From: Isochrysis galbana
Lineage: Eukaryota; Haptophyta; Isochrysidales; Isochrysidaceae
Length of the DNA: 64,000 nt
Assembly: GCA_018136815.1 (NCBI GenBank)
Contig: CM030931.1
Span: 5,823,515 to 5,887,514, forward strand
Direction of reading: 5' to 3'
Part shown: one piece after another, positions 31,649 through 41,800 of the stretch
Layout: each line of letters opens with the position of its first letter
Position numbering within the stretch: the first letter of the stretch is position 1
The notes under the pieces: generated by a model
What the model saw: the letters and a program-made list of their open reading frames with translations, nothing else
Told to the model about the DNA's origin: nothing
Databases searched by the model: none
Translations under genes and position numbers: made by a program

Positions 31649-32063
31649 TTGGCCCGTTCGGCCGGATAACGTTAGTGTAGTTGACGGCGCCACACACACC
31701 GGCGACTACGATGCGATGCGCGCGGGCGGCCATGGCGATTGGCGTGGCTGCGAGGGCGGCACCTTTGGATATGGCGCCTGGTGGGCTGGTGGGGCATTCT
31801 GCATTCTGCATGCTGCATTCTATCTCAGTGGATGACCGAGAAAGCGCCGGCAGCGCACCCGGTTGCGTTCGAAAGTTGGGCACTCCGGACGTCGAGCGCC
31901 GCGCAGCGAGCAGCGAGAGGGCCCTACAACAACAGACTGCGATGCAGAAGGGTATAGATAGATAGGCACGGGGGGACCACAAGAAATCTCTAACTCTAAC
32001 ATATTCTTTGATTCTGTCGGACAAAAATAAAGGGGCGAGTCTCGTAAAGTAGTTGGCGGACGG
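31649..32063. other. Intergenic, retroposon-like 5' sequence
   Basis: 31725-31775 (CGATTGGCGTGGCTGCGAGGG...GATATGG) resembles 54612-54652 in a retroposon copy. No target duplication found. The right end is the methyltransferase 5' flank. Confidence 0.35.
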
Positions 32064-33209
32064 ATGCGGGGCGGCCAGGGACTCGGCGCCTCTCTCGACG
32101 TGGGCCGCCTGCTCCTCTGCTCGCTAGACGGCGAGCACGGGTACATGGGTGCGGCGAACGGACGTTCACTTCCTCCGCTCACCGATGGCTCGTACCTCGA
32201 GCTCGCCACACTCGCGCAGGAGTCGGCAGGCGTGGGCGGTCGCGTGTGGACGGCAGCCTGCACTATGTGTGAATACCTCAAACAATCGGCCGCCCCGCAG
32301 CTCGACGGGGCGAGCGTGCTCGAACTGGGCAGTGGCACGGGCGCGTGTGGTATTTTCGCTGCCGCACTCGGCGCCCGACGTGTCGTACTCACCGATGGAG
32401 GTGTGTAGCAACTACGCCTACAGATCGCATTGCGCAGTGCACTGCCACTCTGCTTCTCCTCCCCGGTATGCACACCAAGGTCAGCGCCGATTCGGGCTGA
32501 TGTGTACACATCCTCCTTGGCTGAGCCTCAGGACCGAAGGCTCTTCTAGATCTTGCTGTAGAAAACGCTCAGGCCAATGCCGTGTTGCTACCAGATGATG
32601 CCTGTGTAGACGTATGCAGGCTGCGATGGGAGGAGATACAAACACGTGATGACCTAATAGAAGCCATCACTGGATCAGAACGAGCAGTCGGAGATGCGGA
32701 CGAATCACACGCTCATCAGTGGGAGCAGGAAGACGGCCAACGCGCTGGTGACACCACACCCATCCTGGACTTTGACTTTATCCTAGCTTCTGATGTGACA
32801 TATGATGATGATACGCATCAAGATCTTTGCCGCGTGCTCAGGCTGCTCCTGTCAGAGAATGAGCAGGTCAAGTCACGCCCGCAGCGTGCTCGGAAGCGTG
32901 ACTGCTAGGCGATGTTGCTGTAGCTGAGAAAGATTTCACTGCCCCCGTGTCACTCAGGCGCAAGGTCCGCAAGCGCTGCTTGTCGAGGAGCATGGTGTCC
33001 CATCCGTTGACGGAGGCGTCGGGAGCGACTCCGGACCCATTCGCGACGAGAGCCTTGACGAGTTCATGGCCGTTGCAAAAAAGGAAGGCCTAATGTTACG
33101 TGCCCCAACAGACAATGAAGGATATCCAGTGCACGAATTCGCATGGCCTCCGGAAGCCTTCACGCAAGCTAGCGCCTTCGTCATTGAGGTCTCGCGTCAG
33201 GACTATTAA
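32064..33209 (+). CDS. METTL21/FAM86-type (methyltransferase family 16) SAM-dependent methyltransferase
   Basis: Three exons 32064-32400, 32550-32866, 32958-33209 (GT-AG) give a 301-aa protein. SAM motif I VLELGSGTG is at residues 85-93, preceded by VWTAACTMCEYL, the family's W..a..L.eyl block. Motif II VVLTDGD crosses intron 1 and DFILASDVTYD (the family (D/A)SD..Y block) lies in exon 2. Exon 3 holds FMAVAKKEGL and a final FVIEVSRQ strand. Members trimethylate or monomethylate lysine or histidine on proteins such as chaperones, eEF1A and eEF2; the target here cannot be read from sequence. No targeting signal. The exon 2 loop between strands is longer and more acidic than usual. Confidence 0.87.
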
Positions 33210-33645
33210 TTGGCTATTGTAGATGCATCCTTGCGGAGTCTTGCCAGGGGTATATGGCACCGGCAGCCAACAAGTGCGTCAGTGCACCTGCCAAGTGTCA
33301 AAGCATCCCAGTCTGGCAGCACGCTAAGAAGAGCTGCGAGATGTAGCTTCGACAGAGTCGGACCTCGAAAGCGCACAAACCAATGAGCGCGGAGGCCTCT
33401 CTGCCCACCGTCTGCCCAATGTTGGCGGGCTGCATGGACGTGCGTTTGTGCGGAAAGGTACCGACACATTGAGGACAACTCTCTCGATCGATTACTGATT
33501 TGGTACCGGTTTTATCCCTCCTATCTTGCAGCAGGACCCGACCAACGGGGCCTAGCGGGCTAGGACGTGTGCCAACTTGTACTTGGTTTGCCGGCACTAC
33601 TTTTCGTGTTGTAATAGCCGCGCGCTCGTGTTGTATGCGTGCGGC
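33210..33645. other. Intergenic, nothing recognised
   Basis: 3' flank of the methyltransferase gene. No repeat or gene recognised. Confidence 0.4.
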
Positions 33646-34083
33646 TAGCAATGATGTGATGAGCACTCGGTGTGTGACGAGTGCATGCTCAACGCTGCAG
33701 TTTCATGCATGTCCCGAATGCTATAACGCTAGTTTGCTTGTGCTGCGCGACAAACATTCCCCCCCCCCCCCCACTGGTATGGGATGACAGAATTTCTTTT
33801 GGCCCTCCCCATCACATATGTACATAGAGAAAGGTCATTCTAGGCGGCTAGCAATGATTTGGTGAGCACTCGATGTGTGACGAGTGCATGCTCAACACTG
33901 CACTTTCATGCACGTCCCCGAATGCTACAACGCTACTTTGCTATGTGCTGCGCGGCGCACAAGCGTTAAGCGTGCTCCCTGTCCCCCCCCCCACTGGTAC
34001 GGACGGGTTGGCAGAATTTGAATTTGTTCTGGCCCTCCCCACGTCCCCACGTATGTACATAGAGAAAGGTCGTTCTAGGCGAC
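33646..34083. repeat. Tandem duplication, two diverged copies of about 200-235 bp
   Basis: Copy 1 (33646-33846) and copy 2 (33847-34083) both run GCTAGCAATGAT, GTGTGTGACGAGTGCATGCT, CATGCACGTCC-like, a C-run followed by ACTGGTA, GGCCCTCCCC, and ATGTACATAGAGAAAGGTC ending TTCTAGGCG. Differences are substitutions plus small insertions in copy 2. Confidence 0.9.
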
Positions 34084-34169
34084 AAGCTCTATCAAAAAAA
34101 ACTGAACATTCTGGGCTAACACTTACTACGACGAGTTCTATCGACAATCGACAAAGCCCAAAGAAGGCC

Positions 34170-34335
34170 CCCACTTTCATAAGTAGGAGGAGTCAATGGG
34201 GGCCTCGCGCTCGCCCCTCCCTCCATCGCAGACACTCCCTAGGTGGGCCTGCACAACCATCCTCAGCCCCTGCCTTCTCGCATGGGCCAGGAACTCAACA
34301 CCAACACCACTGCCCAGACCCTCAGCGGGCGCGCG
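34170..34335 (+). mobile_element. Hairpin-headed GC-rich repeat, 5' part
   Basis: Begins CCCACTT-TCAT-AAGTAGG, then GTCAATGGGGGCCTCGCG, CCATCGCAGACACTCC and GTGGGCCTGCACAA, matching the heads at 60955 and 63898. It stops after CCCAGACCCTCAGCGGGCGCG; the foldback element starts about 50 bp later. Confidence 0.65.
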
Positions 34336-34386
34336 GCGCGCGCCGTTGTTGTATTCCTACCCATCTAGATAGAAGGTTGTTTGTAG

Positions 34387-35393
34387 GCATGAATATTCGT
34401 GTAAGGCGTAAGGTACGCGCGCACACTCACAGTTGAACGTACAGTGGCAATAGTCCCCCCCGTTGTTGCTGACACATAAGACACACAAATTCGGATTCCC
34501 CATGGCCCATGATCTCAATGAGTCTCAGCCGGAGATCATAAACTCCAGCCGGAAACCATAAACAGCCTACTACATTGTCATTGCCAACGTTGTATTTGTC
34601 ATTGCGATTGTTAATTGATAGTCGCTAGGAACAAGTAATGGAACTCACACTCACTCTCAAACGGGATAGATAGGCTACTATAGCTGCTTGGCGCCCAACA
34701 GACTGGCCATGGTTGGATTGGGCGTTCTCCATCGCTCCGCAAGCTGTGAGCAAGGCGCACAACCAGCACCAGCCATCGCCTCTAACGTCCACTCCCTTCC
34801 CCAGCAGATGCTGCAGCTCGCCATGCACCTGCCTGATAGTGGCTGTTCTAGCCGCTGTCTCGTGCGGCCCTTCGGCGTCGCGTGGACACGCCACCCATTG
34901 GCCGGTGCCGTGAATCCTGGGCTGTGCCGGCTCGGAAGTGCTTGGATGCAACTATTGACGTATTGACGTGACCGGAGATTCCAAATGATTTCTAAATGAC
35001 TCAGACTCGGGGCTCGGGGCGAGGAGGACCGAAGGTGAACACCCCCGCGCTCATGGAGTGGTCTTCGGAGGTCGGAGGCTGAGTGAGTGGGTGACTGGAG
35101 CTCCGTTAACCCTTCGGTCGACGGCGTGGTAGGACTCGGTGACGTTGTAAACTCGGAACCTTAACCTTAAACGAGCCAACAATTATACTACTAGTAGCAA
35201 CAGTAAACTGCCAAAACATGATTCGAATCACAAATTTAAATTCCTCGCGACCAAAATCTGCAAACATGGGCTTGAGACCATGGGGAATCCGAATCTGTAA
35301 TCTGCGTGTCTTGTGCGTCAGTAGCAATACGGGGAACTGGAATTGTTGAATTGTGAGTGTGGGCGCGTACCTTACGCGAATATTCATGCGTGC
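34387..35393. mobile_element. Foldback DNA element with about 130-bp inverted repeats
   Basis: Left arm (34387-34520) and right arm (35262-35393) are diverged inverted copies. The outer end is GCATGAATATTCG on the left and CGAATATTCATGC on the right; inner blocks are GGTACGCGC.CACACTCACA and AATTCGGATTCCCCATGG. The interior encodes no recognisable transposase, so it is non-autonomous. Clear target duplications were not found. Confidence 0.75.
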
Positions 35394-35429
35394 GGCCTTC
35401 ACCTTCAGCCTTGCCAGCCTTCAGATGGG

Positions 35430-35619
35430 CAAGAATACAATAGGAGAGGGATGGGTCAGCAGGCAGTGCGCTCTTGCTCCTGGCAAGCCATGACGCATGC
35501 TAGGAGTAAAAGGGTGGGTGGTTCCTCCCCCACTGGAGAGAGGGGGGGGGGGGCTCGTGTCCCCCCATGGGCGAACTAAGTACCCCATGAGCGAACTAAG
35601 TACTAGTATAAACTTAGTT
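35430..35619 (-). mobile_element. Hairpin-headed GC-rich repeat, short copy with duplicated end
   Basis: Has the CCCCCCATGGGCGAACTAAGTA block twice (35563-35584 and 35585-35603, shorter), and ends at AACTAAGT...ACTTAGTT (35594-35619) with a 10-base loop. The body CAAGCCATGACGCATGCTAGG matches 15229-15250. Confidence 0.65.
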
Positions 35620-36060
35620 GGTCTGAGAGTAATGTTAAAATGGCATATGATTTTATTATACAAGCCATATTGCAAATTAACCACGATAAATTGTGCAATT
35701 TCAATATTCAAATACTAAATAAGTTTATTATTATAAATTGACATTTGATGGCTCAAATTGAGTCTGTCTCTCCCATCTTCGACGGAACGTGACCTTGGAG
35801 CCTGAGAGGAAGGGCGCGAGGCGCGCCCCCATGCTGAACTACGTATAACCTTAGTCAATTGATTCCCTCATCAGTAAAAAGGAGTTCGCTGGCACTCTAA
35901 TTCTTCCCATCTACTAGGTTGCAATCGTGCTCTGCCGCTCGGATGGACAACGTGCACTAATCTCGTCCAAGCAGTGCGCGTTTTGCCGGGTGCTGTTGCC
36001 AACACAACTCGGCTACAAGCGTGATTTTCGCTGAAGGGCGCAGGAGTGCAAGCCATGGTC
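35620..36060. other. AT-rich intergenic with repeat remnant
   Basis: 35620-35750 is AT-rich. 35795-35855 (GGGCGCGAGGCGCGCCCCCATG then AACTACGTATAACCTTAGT) is a decayed head of the hairpin-headed family. 3' flank of the hydratase gene. Confidence 0.5.
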
Positions 36061-37093
36061 CTACGTTGCATCTGGAAGCTCGTTTGTGCATTTGTCGTAC
36101 TGCACGAATGTCGGCGGCCGACGCGGCCGCGCGTTAAGAGCACGAAGGCCTTCTGCATAATCATCACCCGCGTAGCAATGCGCCTGTGCATCTGCCTCAC
36201 GCCACAATGCTGCGTCAAGCATGATATCCTGCCAATCGTGGACAGCAGGGACAACGCTAAGTGCTCCGCCTGCCCTAGCAGATACGACTTACACAAGTGC
36301 ACCGCCTCAGGGAATGGAACCACGTGCGCAAGCGCATCCATTAGCTTACTTGAGAGGCCCGAAGGTTGCGGACGCAGGTGCGTACCGCAACGGGCGCCTG
36401 TGCGGCTATCTTCTCCGCAAGAGCAATTGCCGCGCCCTCGGTATCCTCTTCAAGACTAACGACCAGACCCTCACGCAGCGCCTGCTCGCCTGTGATCACT
36501 TCACCAGTGAGCATCATGCGCGCAGCGACCTGGGAGCCGACTGCAAGCGGGAGAAAGTGCGTGGCGCCCATTCCAGGATGGAGGCCGAGGCTGACAAAGG
36601 TGACGCCCAAGCGCGCGGTGGGCGACGCAACTCGTATATCGCATGCGAGGGCCAGGCACAGCCCAGCGCCAATGGCCGGCCCATTGATGGCGGCGACTAC
36701 CGGCACGGGTAGCTTGCGCACGCTGAGGAAGCGTTCGTAGAAGCGGCGCATGATCTGAGCGTTTCGCCACGCCGAGTCTGCGGCGCGGTCATGGAGGAAC
36801 TGCATGTCGCCGCCGGCCGAGAAGGCGGAACCAGCGCCCGTGAGCACAACCGCCCCCAGCTGCTCCGCCGACAGCTCGGCCACCGCCCGCTGTAACGCAT
36901 CGCCCATCGCGCTCGTCATCGCGTTGAGCGACGCCGGCCGGTTGAGCCGCAGCACGCCCACACGCCCACGGCGCTCGAGCAGGACGGGAGGTTCTTCGGG
37001 TATCACGCACATCCCGCGCACCCCGGCCAGCGCGCGTGCGCTCAACGCCCACTCGCGCCCGAGGGAAAGCCGACGAGACGAATACGAGAGCAT
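36061..37093 (-). CDS. Enoyl-CoA hydratase/isomerase family protein, probably mitochondrial
   Basis: Two exons (minus), 37093-36350 and 36228-36061, give 303 aa. The crotonase fold is clear: GVLRLNRPASLNAM, the oxyanion-hole loop SAFSAGGDM (about 97-105), GPAIGAGLCLALACDIR (about 145-161), LGLHPGMGATHFL, and the C-terminal ALWREADAQAH plus YAEGLRAL in exon 2. The first 27 residues are rich in Arg, Ser and Leu without acids, like a mitochondrial presequence. The likely reaction is hydration of 2-enoyl-CoA in fatty-acid or branched-chain amino-acid breakdown, but isomerase and other crotonase reactions cannot be excluded. Intron 1 is GT-AG and phase 0. Confidence 0.87.
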
Positions 37094-37166
37094 CTCCCTC
37101 TATTCCTCCGACCCGTCGGCGGCCCGACCGTCGACCGTCGACCATAGAACATACTTACTACTTCAC

Positions 37167-37295
37167 CCTAGATGGGAAAAACGTATTAACCGTATTTAGC
37201 TGTATTTGAAGCGCGTCCTGGGTTGTAAGCCTCGAATGTATTTGAAATGTATTTGGCTGTATTTGCAGGCCCCAGCACCGTATTTCCCATCCAGG
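37167..37295. mobile_element. hAT-like MITE with 8-bp target duplication
   Basis: 129 bp with inverted termini CCTAGATGGGAAA and its complement TTTCCCATCCAGG, flanked by direct TACTTCAC (37159-37166 and 37296-37303). The interior has CAAATACA-type repeats and CGAGGCTTACAACCCAGGA shared with 48125-48280. Eight-base duplications fit the hAT superfamily. No coding capacity. Confidence 0.9.
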
Positions 37296-37384
37296 TACTT
37301 CACTACTAAGATATCCTTTTCTTTTACTCCTACTCGTACTCGATACTCGAGTACTCGATAACTTTGGAATTTTGAACACATGTT

Positions 37385-37510
37385 AACGAGTCGTGGTGCA
37401 ACAAGGGGATGGGGCTAACCCTCACACAAGACAGGACTACCTGCCACGGCAAGCACAAGCACAAGCACCCTTCTCCCATATGCCACCCAGCTCTTCACTA
37501 GTCACTAGCC
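37385..37510. repeat. Dispersed repeat, copy 2 (first copy 14340-14497)
   Basis: Same ordered blocks as 14340-14497, beginning TTAACGAGTCGTGGTGCAAC and ending CTTCACTAGTCACTAG. Confidence 0.6.
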
Positions 37511-37576
37511 TTCTTTCTATACCTTTCTACTTTTTACCCGAGCACCTGCACCTAGCACCTAGCATGCTAGCTGGAC

Positions 37577-38235
37577 AACTAATAAGTTTATACTTAGCTC
37601 ACCATGGGGATGGGGAGGGGGAGGTCCCTCGTGCCCTCTCTCTCTCCTCCGGCCTCCGGGCTCACCGGCCTGCCTGGCCCAGACCTCTATAGTGGGTGCG
37701 AGTCGGGAGACGCGTCTCGGAAGCGGCAGCAGTGGCAAAATGAGTAAGTGCTGCAGGTCCCCAGCGCCCTTTCCCTCGAGTGCCTCCTCGAGTATGCCCC
37801 ACGTGTCACATGTGCCTGCACTCTCACATCTCACATAATACATATTACTCACCACCCCACCCCCTCCCCCCTCTTCCTCTTCCCTCTTTCCTAGTCACTC
37901 CAAAGAAAGACGACAGGGGACAAGGGGACAAGGGGACAGGGGACAAGGGGACAAGGGGACAAGGACAAGGACCTCTGGCTCTGGCCTCCGGACGGCGGAC
38001 GGCACCCAAGACCCAAGACCAGTGAAGCACGCGAAGGAGAAGGAGAAGGAGAACGAGAAGGAGAGGCATAATAAGAGGCCAGCATCCAGCATGGAGCATG
38101 GGCATGGGCTGAGCCCAAGCCTCCACCCTCCACTGCCCCCTGAGCTACTACTTGGCTGGCCCGCTGGCCCTCTCCCTCTCCCTCTCGGCGCCCCCTCAGG
38201 ACCTTTGAGAGCAGGTCGTGGCGTGTGCATGTGCA
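37577..38235 (+). mobile_element. Hairpin-headed repeat carrying captured host DNA
   Basis: Starts with AACTAATAAGTTTATACTTAG then ACCATGGGG..GGGGGAGG...CTCGTGCCC (head, 37577-37645). It ends with 38095-38235, which matches the family's distal part (GGGCTGAGCCCAAGCCTCCA, TGCCCCCTGAGCT, CCCCCTCAGGACC, TGAGAGCAGGTC) in the correct order and orientation. Between lie a 76-bp copy of the gene at 41435-41800 and a GGGGACAA simple repeat (37913-37970). Calling head and tail one element is an inference. Confidence 0.55.
37722..37797 (-). pseudogene. Exact 76-bp copy of part of the two-TM gene at 41435-41800
   Basis: The reverse complement of 37722-37797 equals 41553-41628 base for base, including the EEALEGKGAGDLQHLLILPL codons. 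Both flanks diverge at once. There is no promoter, start or stop, so it is a fragment only. Confidence 0.95.
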
Positions 38236-39102
38236 CGCACCACCCTTCTGCATCTAGCTTCTACCTTCTCAAAGGCGCCTCTATGAGGTAAGAGATATGG
38301 GGTAAGAGGTAAAAGTTACAGGTTACAGCCGAGCCCGTCGTGATATCTCGCCGCCTTTCGCCGTTGGCTGTTCGACTACTCATATATCGAAGAACAGGAG
38401 ACGCCGCGTTGTAACTTGGGTGCCGCCACACCGCCCAAACATCCAGGTAAAACTCTCGTAAAAGAGAGAAGGGGATGGGTTGCAGCGTTGAGTCCTGCGG
38501 TCTGCCGCGCCGGCCGCCGATTCTACACCTTATCGTCCGGACGGGTGTGGTACTTCCTGTCTCTTCGATCGTCGCGCACTATTCTTATAGTTCGTCGTTC
38601 GTCGTTCGTCGTTCGTTCTTCGATTCTCGATTCTCGATTCTCGTCGTTCCGCATTCTTCGTTTCTCGTTCTTCGATTCATCGTCGATTCTCGATTCTCGT
38701 CGTTCCGCGTTCTTCGTTTCTCGTTCTTCGATTCTCGATTCTCGTCGTTCCGCGTTCTTCGTTTCTCGCTCTCGATTCTCGATTCTTGTCGTTCCGCGTT
38801 CTCATCGGTCCTCGATTGTTCGTTGTTCGTAATTCGTAACTTCTCGGTGCGTCGCTCATCACGTCTTCCGTCTTGGTTCGGCGTTGGGTGCGCGGCTCTC
38901 CCTCCATTCGGATTTATTGTTTCATTCGCTCTTCAGATTTATTGTTTCATTCGCTCTTCGGATTTATTCGCTCTTCGCTCTTGGCTCATTCGGTCTCGTT
39001 CAGGATTGCTCTTCTGCCTTTCTCGTGGCTTGCTTGGAGCTCTCCGATGTCCGTTAGGTTCTCTTCTTTCCTCGCGGGACGCTCGATCCTAGCAGGGGGG
39101 TG
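38236..39102. repeat. Minisatellite region (TTCTCGATTCTCGTCGTTCC units)
   Basis: 38590-38830 has tandem imperfect units of CGTCGTTCCGCGTTCTTCG and TTTCTCGTTCTTCGATTCTC. 38905-38965 has GGATTTATTGTTTCATTCGC-like tandem units. No gene; an adjoining LTR-like repeat follows. Confidence 0.7.
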
Positions 39103-39196
39103 TCGCATTCGCGAATCGACACTCGTTAGGCTTCGCTCTTCTCTTCGTCGTTCGGTATTTATCGTTATAATTCTCTCGTTCTCGGACAAAAAATTC
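39103..39196 (+). repeat. LTR-like repeat copy (partner 28029-28125)
   Basis: Nearly identical to the complement of 28029-28125, starting GTCGCATTCGCGAATCGACA. The preceding base makes it start with TG, as LTRs do. Confidence 0.7.
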
Positions 39197-39794
39197 CGTC
39201 CTAGAAACTAGGACCACGTCCTAGAAAATTCTTGGATTTCTAGGACTCTGCCGATCATGCCTCCATTATAGCCTATGGTGAGCTTATGAGACATCCCATC
39301 ACCTGAAGCAAACCATCTCCACATCCCATTCAACCTTAGCTCTCCCCATGACCAACTCTGCGGAGCTTGTCTTTGCTTACTTTTGCTACCACATTCAGCA
39401 TGCGGTGCTGCACTCTGGCGTCCGCTCGCACCGGAGGAGTTTTATTTTAGACCTTTTGGAGCAGTAGGCTAGCGGATTGGACACTTAGATGACAAAACCA
39501 AGCTTGGTGGTCACTGAAGATCTCAAAGAGGGCAGTCAAAGCAACATTTCATCTCCTGGGGACCATGGGTAGAAGAGCTCCCCATTGGGTGGTATCAGCC
39601 ACTTCTCCCGTTTCTAGGACAAGCAGCAATTCCGACCAGGTGACCCGCAAACGCGTCACAAAACTTGGTGTTGCTGAGGGAATGGTGCCTAGGTACACTT
39701 GGAGCATTTAATGAGGACATGCATGTGGTAACTCAATAGCCAAGGTTTGGGACAAAATAACATGGTATGCTCATGCTCTCACCTAGCAAAGTCC
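39197..39794. other. Moderate-GC intergenic, nothing recognised
   Basis: An inverted pair CGTCCTAGAAA.CTAGGACCACG lies near 39197-39225. The rest has lower GC than host genes and no frame longer than about 60 codons; likely decayed mobile DNA. Confidence 0.4.
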
Positions 39795-40271
39795 TGTCGC
39801 ATCCGCGATCGACCTTTTTGTTTTAGAAGTTGTTTGCGTTTCTTTGTTCCCTCCTTGCAGGCTAGCCACGAGTCACCGTCGTAGTGTCCTACATTCGTCC
39901 ATTCGCCCTTGTTGCCCTCGCCTCCTTTATCGCCTCCTTTGTCGCCTGCTTGCCCCTCACCTGGCTTACCTCCTTGCGTGCTCCTCGCGTTTTAGGCTAA
40001 AGTCGCGCGGTCAGGTATCGCCGGTGCAAGGAACCGCCCCCATGTGTGACCCTGATTCCCCCTCAGGTGTTGGCCGTTGGATTATATCGTGGCGCTATTT
40101 TACTTCGGTCTTCATCAAATCACTTAAGGGTTTTCGAAAGATTCCCTCCTTATTCCTGTGCGTAACTGTCGCCCCGTCGGATCGTCCGTCGCCCCGTCGC
40201 TCTCTTGTCGGCATTCTCTTCCTTGTTCGATCTGCCAGCGGGTTCCTGTGCGTTCCGTGATAGGGATACGT
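39795..40271 (+). repeat. LTR-like dispersed repeat, copy B (uninterrupted)
   Basis: The counterpart of 3062-4428 without the retroposon. It contains the single TCCTTATTCCTGTGCGT (40147-40163) that is duplicated around the insert in copy A. It begins TGTCGCATCCGCGATCGACC. Confidence 0.7.
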
Positions 40272-41160
40272 TAGTGTGGAGAGTGTTGATGTGAGTGTAG
40301 TGTCATCTCGTCGGTCCATCGGCCTCTAGCCGTCTGTCGGCTGTCGTTCTTCGTTCGTCGCTCTCGTCCTCGTTCTCGTCCCCGTTCTCGTCCCTCGTTC
40401 TCAACACTACCTCAATACCAAACCTCTCCAATCCCTCAGCCCCAGCCTATCCATCCCGATCCGCCCAGCCATGTCCGCTCCGTCGTCGCGCTCGCCCTCG
40501 CCCAAGCCCGTCCTCCCGCCTTTCTCTGCTGAGAAGGTGGTCCAGCCCGTCATTGGCCACTCCCCAACTTCCGCCGCGCCTCTCGCCGCTTCCCTTCCGT
40601 TCCCTCCGTTCCCATCCGAGGCAGTGGTAACCTCGGATCCGTCAGGTGAAGAATCAAAGTCGACGCGTCCCGCGCCGGGCCCACCAAAGGGGCCCAAGGT
40701 CGTCTGGCCGGAGTGTTTGGGTTTGATTTTAGTCGAGTTACGTGAGAAAGTCGTGGGGCGAGAGTCGGGGTGTTTTCCTGGGTGTCGTTGTCCGTCGTCC
40801 TGTCGCCAGTCGTCATCCGTCGTCGCTCTCGCTCTCGTCGCTCTCACTCTCGTAACACTCAGACCCTACATACAAACTCGCCTCGCCTCGCCAGCCCCTG
40901 CCATCACAGCCCTCCTCTCACTCACCCTCACCTCTCGCCGCTCGTTCCATGTCGCTCTCGCCGCCGTCCTCGCCCTCGCTCAAGCCCGCCTGCCCGCCTT
41001 CCTCTGCTGACGGGCTTCAGCCCGTCAGCACCTCTGAAGTGGCCTCCCTCGCCGCGCCTGCCGCCGGCTTTGCCCCTTCCTCATTGCTCATTGCCCTCAG
41101 GCCCTATGGGCCATCCCAATTCGTCAGTCGTAGATGCCTCGAGTATAGGTGCGTGTAAAA
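40272..41160 (+). other. Possible retroelement leader and duplicated ORF start
   Basis: Two related segments: from 40471 (MSAPSSRSPSPKPVLPPFSA) and from 40949 (MSLSPPSSPSLKPACPPSSA), each preceded by CGTCGCTCTCGTCCTCG-like simple repeat. The layout LTR-like repeat, leader, Pro/Ser-rich ORF start, then duplicate could be the 5' part of a gypsy element with gag start. No zinc knuckle or other gag motif is seen. Confidence 0.35.
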
Positions 41161-41434
41161 TATGCAGAACTTCAATTTAACGTGATAGTAATAGTAGTAC
41201 ATGGAACTCGGAACACTCCACCGTCGCAAAGCACCTTATTTAAAGTCGCCATTACGCCACAACAAAAAAACTGACAGTATGGGGGAGTACTATTAGTATC
41301 GAGGTGCCACAGAACCCCCATAACAAGAAAACTCTCATGCTCCCCCCTCCCCCCCCCCTTCTCCCCGCCCCTCTTCCCCGTCAGCTGGGGCGGGCGTCTC
41401 TCTCGCTAGGCAACACCCCAAGAGAAGTTTGACG

Positions 41435-41800
41435 ATGGGTGGCGCTGGGCTCCTCGAGAGCAAGAGGATCCCGCTGGCGCGGCTGGCAGGTGCACTGCTG
41501 ATATTCGGCATACTCGTGACGTCGTACGCGCTACTCCTCAATTTCAAGTGGCGCATACTCGAGGAGGCACTCGAGGGAAAGGGCGCTGGGGACCTGCAGC
41601 ACTTACTCATTTTGCCACTGCTGCCGCTCTCGGCCGGGCTGATGCTCTTCCTCCTCATTCCGCTCTTCATCTACGTGGGCAACTACTCGGCGCTCCAGGC
41701 GTTCGCACTACCACGACCCGACCACTACGTCCGCCTGCTCATCCGTGTGTACAGCGCATGGATGAGCGAGGGCGGGAAGCTCAAGGACAAGGACCTGTGA
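41435..41800 (+). CDS. Small two-TM membrane protein (unrecognised)
   Basis: A 121-aa single-exon protein from the first ATG in frame. Two hydrophobic helices: LAGALLIFGILVTSYALLL (about 16-34) and LSAGLMLFLLIPLFIYVGNY (about 68-87). Both termini are charged; the tail ends GGKLKDKDL. Its status as a real gene is supported by balanced composition and helix spacing, yet no family is known to me. A 76-bp piece of its coding sequence (41553-41628) is copied exactly at 37722-37797 in the opposite orientation. An internal ER or plastid membrane is possible; nothing in the sequence decides. Confidence 0.6.
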   Translation: MGGAGLLESKRIPLARLAGALLIFGILVTSYALLLNFKWRILEEALEGKGAGDLQHLLILPLLPLSAGLMLFLLIPLFIYVGNYSALQAFALPRPDHYVRLLIRVYSAWMSEGGKLKDKDL

